From Bacteroidota bacterium (GTDB lineage: Bacteria; Bacteroidota; Bacteroidia; Sphingobacteriales; Sphingobacteriaceae): a DNA stretch of 64,000 nt. The stretch lies in contig JAHJVW010000015.1 in assembly GCA_018828585.1 (NCBI GenBank), positions 1 through 64,000 on the forward strand, given 5' to 3'. The position numbers and the translations under genes are program-made. The notes under the pieces were generated by a model. The model ran no database searches, had not been told where the DNA came from, and was given only the letters and a program-made list of their open reading frames with translations. Positions 9,442-16,872 of this stretch are shown here, one piece after another (position 1 is the stretch's first letter; every line of letters starts with the position of its first letter).

Positions 9442-9804
9442 ATGGTTGTAATTATTAAAATTCTAATCGGGTTTATCACTTTAGAACATCTTTATATCCT
9501 ATGGATGGAAATGTTTGCATGGACTACCCGTGGACCAAAAGTATTTAAAAGTTTTCCAAAAGATTTATTTATACCCACCAAGTCATTAGCAGCAAATCAA
9601 GGTTTATACAATGGCTCTTTATCTGCAGGTTTAATCTGGACTTTCTTTATTAAAGATTTAATTTGGCAAAAAAACGTCAGCCTTTTCTTTTTAGGATGCA
9701 TAGCTATTGCTGGTACTTATGGTGCATTAACGGCGGATAAAAAGATATTCTTTATTCAGGCCTTACCAGCCATCATTACACTTTTCCTAATTTCAATTCT
9801 TTAA
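9442..9804 (+). CDS. DUF1304 family membrane protein
   Basis: 120-residue integral membrane protein with about four hydrophobic segments (residues 3-22, 60-75, 80-96 and 103-119). The segment EHLYILWMEMFAWTTRG near the N-terminus and LAANQGLYNGSLSAGLIW are characteristic of DUF1304 (YqxK-like) proteins. Function unknown. It stands alone between the toxin-antitoxin locus and the convergent M16 peptidase gene, with 2 bp between their stop codons. Confidence 0.85.
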   Translation: MVVIIKILIGFITLEHLYILWMEMFAWTTRGPKVFKSFPKDLFIPTKSLAANQGLYNGSLSAGLIWTFFIKDLIWQKNVSLFFLGCIAIAGTYGALTADKKIFFIQALPAIITLFLISIL

Positions 9805-9806
9805 AA

Positions 9807-11051
9807 TTATTCCGGCTCAAATAACAACATGCTTAACTGATTTTGATCGAAAATTTCATTTGAAATTTGAAGCATATCATCCGCTGTCACTTTGTTGATT
9901 TTGAAAAAGACTTCTTTCAGAGAATCGATTTTATCGTAATCCAACAAACTTTTCGCCATCGAAATTAAAACGCCCATTCGGTTTTCTTCGCCTAAAGCGA
10001 TTTGCCCGATAAACTTTTGTTTGGCCTGCGCCAACTGAATTAAACCTAGCTTTTTTTCTCGCAGTTTCGTCAACTCCTTTTCTATTAGCTTTAAAGTTTT
10101 AGCTACTTTTTCAGTATCTGTACCAAAATAAATTGCGAATAAACCAGTATCACTTAAAGGTGAATAGTTAGACTCTATGGTATAGGCAATCCCGTGTTTC
10201 TCTCTTATTTCCAGATTTAATCTAGAGCTCATTCCCGTCCCTCCTAACAAATTATTTAGCAACAATAAACCTGTTTTTTGTTCCTGATTAAAAGAATATG
10301 CTCGACTTCCCAACATACAATGCGCCTGATTAATCGGCTTTTTAACAATAGCTTTTTGGACAGGAATCGTTAAAGGCGCAATTCTATTTTTAGGACTCTT
10401 GTTTTCAGGAATCACACCAAAATATTGTTCCGCTAATTTTAAAACCTTAACAGGATTGTAAGAACCAGAAACTGCAAAAATAATCTCGTGAGTATTGTAA
10501 TTTTTAGCAATAAAAGACGCAATATCTTTTTGGTCGAATTTTTTTACAGAATCTACAGTTCCTAAAATATTCTCACCCAAAGTATGTCCGGCAAAAAGCA
10601 TCGATTCAAAATCATCGTTAATAGCCTCTTCGGGTTGGTCCTCGTAACTGGCAATTTCATCTAAAATCACTTTCTTTTCTTTTTCCATTTCCTCTTTCGG
10701 GAAAGTGGAAAAGAAAGCAATATCTTGTAATAAATCCATCGCCCGCTCTAAATGACTTTTCAGAAACGACGCCTGTAAACAAGTATATTCTTTAGTGGTA
10801 TAGGCATTCAAGTCTCCACCAACCACTTCTAAACGATTTAAAATCTGATTGGTAGTTCTTCTCTGAGTGCCTTTAAATAGTAAGTGCTCAATGAAATGGG
10901 CTAATCCCGGTTCACCTGGATGCTCATCTCTCGAGCCTGCATTAATCACCAAACAGCAATGCGAAATGGTTGATTTTGCAGGTTTAAATAAAATCCTGAT
11001 GCCGTTAGAAAGGGTAAATATCTGGTGATCTGTCCTCATGAATGAATGCAA
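9807..11051 (-). CDS. M16-family zinc metallopeptidase
   Basis: Pitrilysin/mitochondrial-processing-peptidase-like protease. The inverted zinc motif HFIEH lies at residues 52-56 (His52, Glu55, His56), with the distal glutamate expected in the PEEAINDDFESMLF segment near residue 135. The 414-residue length fits the single-unit bacterial M16B form with an N-terminal catalytic and a C-terminal inactive domain (containing LLLLNNLLGGTGMSSRLNLE). There is no signal peptide, so it is probably cytoplasmic. The start could also be the methionine at residue 5 (11039), which removes the odd MHSF extension. Confidence 0.92.
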   Translation of the reverse strand: MHSFMRTDHQIFTLSNGIRILFKPAKSTISHCCLVINAGSRDEHPGEPGLAHFIEHLLFKGTQRRTTNQILNRLEVVGGDLNAYTTKEYTCLQASFLKSHLERAMDLLQDIAFFSTFPKEEMEKEKKVILDEIASYEDQPEEAINDDFESMLFAGHTLGENILGTVDSVKKFDQKDIASFIAKNYNTHEIIFAVSGSYNPVKVLKLAEQYFGVIPENKSPKNRIAPLTIPVQKAIVKKPINQAHCMLGSRAYSFNQEQKTGLLLLNNLLGGTGMSSRLNLEIREKHGIAYTIESNYSPLSDTGLFAIYFGTDTEKVAKTLKLIEKELTKLREKKLGLIQLAQAKQKFIGQIALGEENRMGVLISMAKSLLDYDKIDSLKEVFFKINKVTADDMLQISNEIFDQNQLSMLLFEPE

Positions 11052-11074
11052 AGATAAAATATTTCGGAATGTTT

Positions 11075-11105
11075 AGGCTGACAGGGTTTGAAACCCTGTC
11101 AGCCT
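11075..11105. repeat. 31-bp perfect palindrome
   Basis: Arms AGGCTGACAGGGTTT and AAACCCTGTCAGCCT around a single base, followed on the plus strand by five T. Both flanking genes are on the minus strand, where no T-run follows the stem, so it is not an obvious terminator for them. It looks like a mobile palindromic intergenic element. Confidence 0.6.
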
Positions 11106-11116
11106 TTTTGCTAAAA

Positions 11117-12256
11117 TTAAATCAACAAAGAATCAATCCGATGTGCCTGAACTTTCTGTTGTTTTGGCGACCAAGAGAAAACTGTAAAATGCCCGTCTTG
11201 GGAAGCTACCATCGCTAAAGCATCTGGCTGGTCGTGTATAAATTGAGCGGCAGATAAATGTCGCGTCCCGCCTACTTCGCCTGCAAACTTTTCTTTGGCT
11301 TCTCCGCCAATAATTGGCTCGATGTAAAGTAATTTCTCTACAGATTCATTCCCTTTTTTACGGGAAATTTTAGCGCCAAAAGTAAAAAGATGGTGATTAC
11401 GACTCATCACCGTGGCCCCATCTACAGCGGTTAAGCCCGCTAAATTCTCTACCTCACTCCTTAAATTACTTTGCCAAATTAGTTGTCCTATCTCCTCCTG
11501 ACTTTGATTCATCAAAGTGGCTAAAGATCCAAATGAAGGGAAAACTGGGTACTGCAAAGGATGAATAATAGACTTACGCCACTCGTCAGAATTTGGCGGC
11601 GTAACCAGCAAAATTCCTCCATGCTGATGAGATCGCATAGAAACGGCCAATTGGATGAGGACATTTACACCATCATTCCAGGAGCAAGGTGAATCTAAAT
11701 CTAATAAAGCGGTAACAATTGCCGGAGAATCTTCGGCCGTACCACAATCCTTATCAATAATCTTAACTTCATCGCCTTTTAAAACTGCTACGTTGGTATA
11801 CTTGCCAAAGCCATGCAAACGACGATGTTTTACGACTAATAAGCCAGGTTCTGAAACATCTAAAACGAAACAATAATTAGGGACTTTTAAAGTGGTTCCC
11901 CATATATAAAGTGAACTATTTTCGACCCAAATAGCCAAATGTACTCCTGGACGCTCGATTCCTGGAGCTAATTTTACAATGGTATCCGTATTAAATGGTA
12001 ATCGAACACCAAAAGAAAGCGGTTGCTCGGCTTCCTCTGGAGATAGAAATGCGATAGATATTTTTGGGGATTGTCCTTCTTCTTTCCGCAAACTTGCCCA
12101 AAAAGCTACATTAATAATCGCCTCAATAGTAGTGCTGTCGGGCGCAGGAGCAACCTTTTGTTCACCTTTTTCTAAAGCCGATGTAATCAGATTTTTAAAA
12201 TGCGTTTCTAAATGTGTCGAGGCAGATTTAGCTTCCTGATAAGTGCTATTATTCAT
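11117..12256 (-). CDS. DACNV-type diadenylate cyclase candidate
   Basis: Putative c-di-AMP synthase. With the ATG at 12256 the product is 379 residues; an upstream ATG at 12298 would add 14 residues of low plausibility. The C-terminal 110 residues carry both hallmarks of DisA/DAC cyclase domains: DGA at 279-281 and GTRHLSA at 330-336, spaced as in the family. The N-terminal two thirds match my recollection of the DACNV sensor domain common in Bacteroidota. No transmembrane segment is seen, so it should be cytoplasmic. The ligand sensed by the N-terminal domain is unknown, and cyclase activity is inferred from motifs only. Confidence 0.75.
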   Translation of the reverse strand: MNNSTYQEAKSASTHLETHFKNLITSALEKGEQKVAPAPDSTTIEAIINVAFWASLRKEEGQSPKISIAFLSPEEAEQPLSFGVRLPFNTDTIVKLAPGIERPGVHLAIWVENSSLYIWGTTLKVPNYCFVLDVSEPGLLVVKHRRLHGFGKYTNVAVLKGDEVKIIDKDCGTAEDSPAIVTALLDLDSPCSWNDGVNVLIQLAVSMRSHQHGGILLVTPPNSDEWRKSIIHPLQYPVFPSFGSLATLMNQSQEEIGQLIWQSNLRSEVENLAGLTAVDGATVMSRNHHLFTFGAKISRKKGNESVEKLLYIEPIIGGEAKEKFAGEVGGTRHLSAAQFIHDQPDALAMVASQDGHFTVFSWSPKQQKVQAHRIDSLLI

Positions 12257-12319
12257 GATTACCAAATTTAGGTTTTTGTTCTTTAGAGCAGCATACAAAA
12301 TTGACCAAGAAAAGTAAAA

Positions 12320-13684
12320 TTACTCCTCCAACAATTTACCATCAATTTCTTTTGTCGCCTTGGCACCAAGTTTTCTCAAAGTCTCTACCCTGTTCACCAA
12401 GTTCCCACTTCCAGTGGTGAGTTTGCCCATGGCATCGCCATAAGCTTTCTGTGATTTATCTAAAGTATCTCCAACTTTCTGCAAATCGGCAATAAAACCG
12501 ACAAACTTATCATACAATTGACCAGCTTTCGTGGCAATATCAATCGCATTTTTTGTCTGCTGTTCTTGCTTCCAAATAGAAGCTACTGTTTTTAAAGTCG
12601 CCAACAAAGTAGATGGTGTGACTATTACCACCCTTTTATTCCAGGCAAAATCAAATAAGTCTAAATCATGCTGTACTGCAATAGCAAAAGACGATTCTAT
12701 CGGAACGAAAAGTAATACAAACTCAGGTGAGTTGATTTGATATAAATCGTGGTAATTTTTAGCACTTAAACCTACAATATGATTTTTTATGGAGTTGATG
12801 TGCTGCTTAATAAAACCTTCTCTTTCAACATCATTTTCCGCATTCACCAATTTTTCATAAGCAACTAAAGAAACTTTAGAGTCAATTACGATATGTTTAT
12901 CTTCTGGCAAATAAATCACGACATCGGGCAATAAACGACTACCATCGTCAGCAGTGAAATTGCTTTGCTTACTATAATTTGTTCCTTCAATTAGGCCCGA
13001 ACCTTCCAGCAATTTATCCAATACCATCTCGCCCCAATTTCCCTGTTTTTTATTATCACCTTTTAAGGCCTTGGTTAAATTAGTGGCATCATCTTGTATC
13101 AGTTTGGTTTGTTTAATCAACTCATCAATGGTTCCTTTTAACGTGAAACGCTCGGCTGCTTCGGCCTTATAAGTATTATCTACTTTTTGTTCAAAGGCTT
13201 TGATGTTTTCTTTTAATGGATTTAAAAGAATATCTAAATTGGTTTTGTTGGTCTCGGTAAATTCGGCAGTTTTAGCTTTCAAGATTTGATTAGCTACATT
13301 TTCAAACTCTGTTTTCAAACGAATTTGTGATTCTTCCAAAAACACTTTTTGATCTTGTAACCTTTCCCTTTGCGCTTTAAAAGATTCCTCTGCCTGCGAC
13401 ATCCGTTTTTTCTCGTTGGTCAATTGCTCAATTAAATTATTCCTTTCCAACTCTAGCTTTTCTAACCTTTGATTCAGTTTAACCTCGATGTCAAACTTTT
13501 CATCCAAAGCACTTTTCACCTTTTGCTCGCTCACTGCTAATTGAATTCTTAAGTTTTCTTGCGCTGCTTTAAGCTGGTTGAATTCAGAGATGTCAATTCC
13601 TGAAGCTGAAACTGGTCTTTTTAGAAATAGCACCACAGCAATCACCAAAATAACAACCGCAACAATAATTAAAGCCATATCCAT
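12320..13684 (-). CDS. rmuC: RmuC family DNA recombination protein
   Basis: Putative nuclease-like protein that limits recombination at inverted repeats. The N-terminus has a single membrane anchor (residues 3-22, ALIIVAVVILVIAVVLFL), then a long coiled coil (about 35-150, rich in Glu, Lys and Gln). The RmuC core follows, with KGNWGEMVLDKLLEGSGL, LPDVVIYLPEDKHIVIDSKVSL and FVLLFVPIESSFAIA. At 454 residues it is normal for the family. It lies between the cyclase candidate and the rRNA methyltransferase on the same strand with short gaps, possibly one transcript. Confidence 0.93.
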   Translation of the reverse strand: MDMALIIVAVVILVIAVVLFLKRPVSASGIDISEFNQLKAAQENLRIQLAVSEQKVKSALDEKFDIEVKLNQRLEKLELERNNLIEQLTNEKKRMSQAEESFKAQRERLQDQKVFLEESQIRLKTEFENVANQILKAKTAEFTETNKTNLDILLNPLKENIKAFEQKVDNTYKAEAAERFTLKGTIDELIKQTKLIQDDATNLTKALKGDNKKQGNWGEMVLDKLLEGSGLIEGTNYSKQSNFTADDGSRLLPDVVIYLPEDKHIVIDSKVSLVAYEKLVNAENDVEREGFIKQHINSIKNHIVGLSAKNYHDLYQINSPEFVLLFVPIESSFAIAVQHDLDLFDFAWNKRVVIVTPSTLLATLKTVASIWKQEQQTKNAIDIATKAGQLYDKFVGFIADLQKVGDTLDKSQKAYGDAMGKLTTGSGNLVNRVETLRKLGAKATKEIDGKLLEE

Positions 13685-13715
13685 AAGGTAAATTTATATT
13701 AATTTTAAAAGGATT

Positions 13716-14909
13716 TTAATAAACTCGGCACAACAAGCCTTTTAGGTATTCTCCTTCTGGAAAAGAAATTCGAATGGGATGATCCTCGGGTTGAGAAAAT
13801 TGATGAATAATTTGAACTTCTTTTCCAGCATCTAAAGCCGCCCAAGCAATGATTTGCTTAAAAGTATCCATATCTACTGCTCCCGAGCAGCTGAAAGTCG
13901 CTAATAAACCGCCCCTTTCTAAAACTGACATTCCTAAACGATTCAAATCTTTATAAGCTCTTGAGGCTTTTACCAAAGCCGAACGAGATGGCGCATATTT
14001 TGGTGGATCTAAAATTACAATATCAAACTTTTCTTCTTGCTCTTTAAAGATGCGGAGTTGCTTATTCACATCATTCTGTACCACAACTGATTTAGTTACA
14101 TCGAATTTATTTAACAAAATATTTTTCTTCAAGGTTTCTATGGCTAAAGCCGAGCTATCCACAGCAATCACTTTTGAAGCGCCACTTTTTAAAGCATTCA
14201 AGCTAAAGCCTCCACTGTAAGAGAAACAGTCTAATACCTTTTTATCTTTTGCATAAGTCGCTAAAACCTTTCTATTTTCTCTCTGATCGCAGTAAAACCC
14301 AGATTTTTGTCCTTCCTTGATGTTGATATGGTATTTAATGCCATTCTCTTTTACCTCCACAAAATCGGGAGGAAGCGAACCCCAGAGTAATCCTTCAGTT
14401 TCTTGCAAGCCATCATGCGCTCTAGCTTTATCATCGCCTTTATCAAAAATGCCTTTGGCACCCGTTAGCTTTTGTAGTTCATCTAAAATAATAGGTTTTA
14501 TATTTTCGATTCCTGATGTCAAAATCTGTAGAGAAAGATAGTCTCCGTATTTGTCGGCAATTAATCCTGGCAAATAGTCTGACTCGCTAAAAATCAAACG
14601 ACAGGTATTGGTTTCTTTGGTTAACAAAGATTGACGAGCATTCACCGCATTTTGCAAACGCATTCTCCACCAACTTTCATCAGGGATTTCATTTTCATCC
14701 CAACTCAACAAGCGAACCGCAACCCTCGACTCGGCATTGTAATAGCCATAAGCTAGAAAGGTATGTTTGGTATCAAAAACTTTTACCAAATCGCCATTTG
14801 CAGGCTTGCCCTTAATTTGAGCCAATGCACCAGAAAAAACCCAAGGATGCTTTTGCAAAACAGCTTTTTCTTTACCCTTATTCAGAATGATATCTACCAT
14901 AGCCTGCAA
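13716..14909 (-). CDS. Class I SAM-dependent rRNA methyltransferase, RlmI/RlmK type
   Basis: Probable 23S rRNA cytosine-5 methyltransferase of the RlmI (YccW) group. An N-terminal PUA domain (about residues 1-80, containing HPWVFSGALAQIKGKPANGD) precedes a Rossmann methyltransferase domain with SAM motif DCFSYSGGFSLNAL and the DPPKYAPSR motif. A late conserved cysteine is in FSCSGAVDMD. Length of 397 is typical. The methionine at residue 4 (14900) is an alternative start. The exact target base cannot be read from sequence alone. Confidence 0.9.
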   Translation of the reverse strand: MQAMVDIILNKGKEKAVLQKHPWVFSGALAQIKGKPANGDLVKVFDTKHTFLAYGYYNAESRVAVRLLSWDENEIPDESWWRMRLQNAVNARQSLLTKETNTCRLIFSESDYLPGLIADKYGDYLSLQILTSGIENIKPIILDELQKLTGAKGIFDKGDDKARAHDGLQETEGLLWGSLPPDFVEVKENGIKYHINIKEGQKSGFYCDQRENRKVLATYAKDKKVLDCFSYSGGFSLNALKSGASKVIAVDSSALAIETLKKNILLNKFDVTKSVVVQNDVNKQLRIFKEQEEKFDIVILDPPKYAPSRSALVKASRAYKDLNRLGMSVLERGGLLATFSCSGAVDMDTFKQIIAWAALDAGKEVQIIHQFSQPEDHPIRISFPEGEYLKGLLCRVY

Positions 14910-15247
14910 AGGTAAATAAAGCTGTGGTAAAGATTTAGAAAAGGTACTTTATTGCTCATGGATGCTGCTGTCCCGCTATTCGTTCCAAATCCGCCCAACA
15001 CTTTAGCGCACATACTTCGGGTTTTCCACTGCTATCGCGTTTATTTAACCTAGGATTGTGTAGGAAAATAATTTCACCTCACCCCAACCCTCTCCTCAAG
15101 GAGAGGGAGAAAAACCTTCTTTTGATATATTAAGTCTCCTTCTCCCTGTGGGAGAAGGTCGGGATGAGGGTCACCAAAATTTTAGAATCAGAATTTCAAT
15201 ACTTTTACGTCATTAGATTTAATTATATTTGTTTAAATCATTAGCAA
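14910..15247. other. Intergenic region with palindromic repeat element
   Basis: 338 bp without a gene. The left half is GC-richer than its surroundings and resembles a decayed intergenic repeat around GTCCCGCTATTCGTTCCAAA. The right half contains the hairpin element at 15075-15175. The last 70 bp before the antitoxin gene are AT-rich and probably carry its promoter, with TATATTTG at 15224-15231 a fair -7 match. Confidence 0.5.
15075..15175. repeat. Paired REP-like hairpin element
   Basis: Left arm (15075-15107) contains CACCCCAACCCTCTCC-like sequence with its own small hairpin, CTCTCCTCAAGGAGAG. The right arm (15136-15175) contains CTTCTCCCTGTGGGAGAAG and ends GGGATGAGGGTCACC, roughly the reverse complement of the left. 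A degenerate half-copy recurs at 16581-16617. Dispersed copies of this kind are usually mobile intergenic repeats. Confidence 0.7.
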
Positions 15248-15475
15248 ATGAAAGCCATAGAGTTAAAATCAAAAACAAATCAATCTGGAAGGTTAAAAAT
15301 TGATTTAGACCTCAACGTAAAAAACAGTGCCGTTAGGGTTTTGATTTTAATGGATGAAAGCGAAGAAGAACAAAATTGGGCGACTTACGCTTTAAAAAAC
15401 GAAGCTTTCGATTTCTTAAAAGAACCTGAAGAGGATATTTATTCAATCCAAGATGGAAAGCCATTTAATGATTAA
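15248..15475 (+). CDS. Small antitoxin-like protein, partner of a PemK/MazF toxin remnant
   Basis: 75-residue acidic protein with no domain I can name. The N-terminus KAIELKSKTNQSGRLKIDLDL suggests a short beta-rich segment and the C-terminus ends IYSIQDGKPFND. Its stop overlaps the ATG of a broken PemK/MazF-like toxin gene by 8 bases, and size, charge and order all fit the antitoxin of that pair. The assignment rests on this context more than on sequence similarity. Confidence 0.65.
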   Translation: MKAIELKSKTNQSGRLKIDLDLNVKNSAVRVLILMDESEEEQNWATYALKNEAFDFLKEPEEDIYSIQDGKPFND

Positions 15476-15807
15476 ATATTCCATAGTTCTCGTTCCATTT
15501 CCATTCGATGATTTCTCTAATAGCAAAGTTCGTCCAGCAATTTGCTTAACATCCACATTTGAAATTATGAGCATATCATCATAGGCTTCATTTCAAGCAA
15601 AATCCCTAATGAACCACTAGGAACTGATGTAATCATCAAAAAATTGAGCAATTAATTGTTTCAACAGGTTTATTGGTTGATTCTGTTATTAGGCTTCATA
15701 AAGTGATAACTATTCCCAAACACCTCATCAAAAGAAAGCTAGGATTTGCAGAGCGTGAATTGACCAGGGAAATTTCTCAAAAAATCAAGCATTTATTCGA
15801 CGTCTAA
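15468..15807 (+). pseudogene. PemK/MazF-family mRNA interferase toxin, multiply frameshifted
   Basis: Three successive frames together spell a PemK/MazF-like toxin. From ATG 15468, MIKYSIVLVPFPFDDFSNSK followed by VRPAICLT is the canonical beta-barrel start, and it stops near 15585. A second frame gives GFISSKIPNEPLGTDVII up to about 15655. A third gives GLLVDSVIRLHKVITIPKHL and a helical tail ending ISQKIKHLFDV at the stop 15805-15807. At least two frameshifts are needed, so this is a real relic and not one read error. Its end overlaps the convergent DUF2071 gene by four bases. Confidence 0.82.
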
Positions 15808-16514
15808 ATCTTTCCCCCATCTCTGATTAAAACCTCAGAACCTTCCACTAGGAACACTGATTTTGGCGCTTGCTGATTTAAAAATGCGAAATCCGCTCCA
15901 TATAAATCCTCAAAATCTGCATGAATATGATACTTTTTTATTGGATAAACTCCCCATGAAGGATGCTCGACTGCATATTCTAAACTTTTATTTATTCCTG
16001 CCGAAGTATAGCCCCAGTAATGCTCGGTGATAAATTCTTCTTCACTTCCTTTTATAAAAGGTTGAGGGTTACCCGAAGTTTCAATTTCAAATTGATACCA
16101 ATTTTTCTTCTTCCATTCGTAGCTCACTTTTAATTGGTCATTATCATTTTGCCAACTATGTTTGGTTTTTAGGATTTCGTAATGTTCGTGAAATAAACTA
16201 TTCGCTACTAAGGCAATCATCGGTTTTGAGACGATTTCACTGATGAAAACCGCTCCTCGTCGCCATTCTTCTCCTACTTTATAGCGAACATAAAAACGCA
16301 AATTAACTTCCTCAAAATTGATATGAAAGGGGATCTTTATTCCTTTGATTCTAGTATTCATAAATAGGAAACCAATTAAACTTACATAACAATTGCCATT
16401 GTAAAAATCTAACTCGGTATGTGGAGGAACATATTTTTGAAGTATTCCCGGATCGACAATGTAATTTGCCATGGCCAGTTTTCGCCATTCGGCAGTAAGG
16501 AAAGTTTTTTTCAT
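15804..16514 (-). CDS. DUF2071 (YqjF-like) protein
   Basis: 236-residue protein matching the DUF2071 family, a predicted beta-rich fold related to acetoacetate decarboxylase-like barrels, with no assigned reaction. Typical features are the N-terminal TAEWRKLAMANYIVDPGILQ, then YVSLIGFLFMNTRIKGIKIP, and VNLRFYVRYKVGEEWRRGAVF. There is no signal peptide, so it is probably cytoplasmic. The start codon chosen gives MKKTFLTAEWRKLAM, the usual start position relative to the conserved W. Confidence 0.85.
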   Translation of the reverse strand: MKKTFLTAEWRKLAMANYIVDPGILQKYVPPHTELDFYNGNCYVSLIGFLFMNTRIKGIKIPFHINFEEVNLRFYVRYKVGEEWRRGAVFISEIVSKPMIALVANSLFHEHYEILKTKHSWQNDNDQLKVSYEWKKKNWYQFEIETSGNPQPFIKGSEEEFITEHYWGYTSAGINKSLEYAVEHPSWGVYPIKKYHIHADFEDLYGADFAFLNQQAPKSVFLVEGSEVLIRDGGKI

Positions 16515-16872
16515 TTATCATTACATAATACTCAAGCTATATATTTTGTTTGCATATTTTAATGATGATGATTCTTATTACACCTCATCCTACCTTCTCC
16601 TCAAGGAAAGGAGAAAGCTAGATCTAAGTTCTCTGCTAATGTATAAGACCAGGGTGCGTGAGATTGAAAGGACTTCGACTTTATTATAAATGAGCAAAAA
16701 CTAGGGGAAGACCCGCCCTATAAAGCTCAACCGATGAAAGATTAAAACAGTGAATTTAATTATTTGATCACCTAGTTTTTGAGCTGAGTTTAATTAACTA
16801 ACAAAATTTTATGCTTTAAAAGGTAAATTTGTATCTTGCGCCCTCTAAAAACAAAAAATTATATAATACAAT
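16515..16872. other. Intergenic region with repeat fragment and long-range inverted repeat
   Basis: 358 bp between divergent genes. It contains a degenerate copy of the 15.1 kb repeat (16581-16617). It also holds an 11-bp inverted repeat, CAAAAACTAGG at 16695-16705 and CCTAGTTTTTG at 16771-16781, enclosing a small GGG-AAGA-CCC hairpin and an AT-rich loop. A weak -7-like TATCTTGC at 16832-16839 lies 33 bases before the foldase start. The inverted repeat could close a small structured RNA, but I cannot match it to a known family. Confidence 0.4.

Noticed and set aside
11075-11105. Rho-independent terminator of the minus-strand cyclase gene
   Set aside because: The T-run follows the stem only on the plus strand, where no gene ends; better described as a palindromic repeat.
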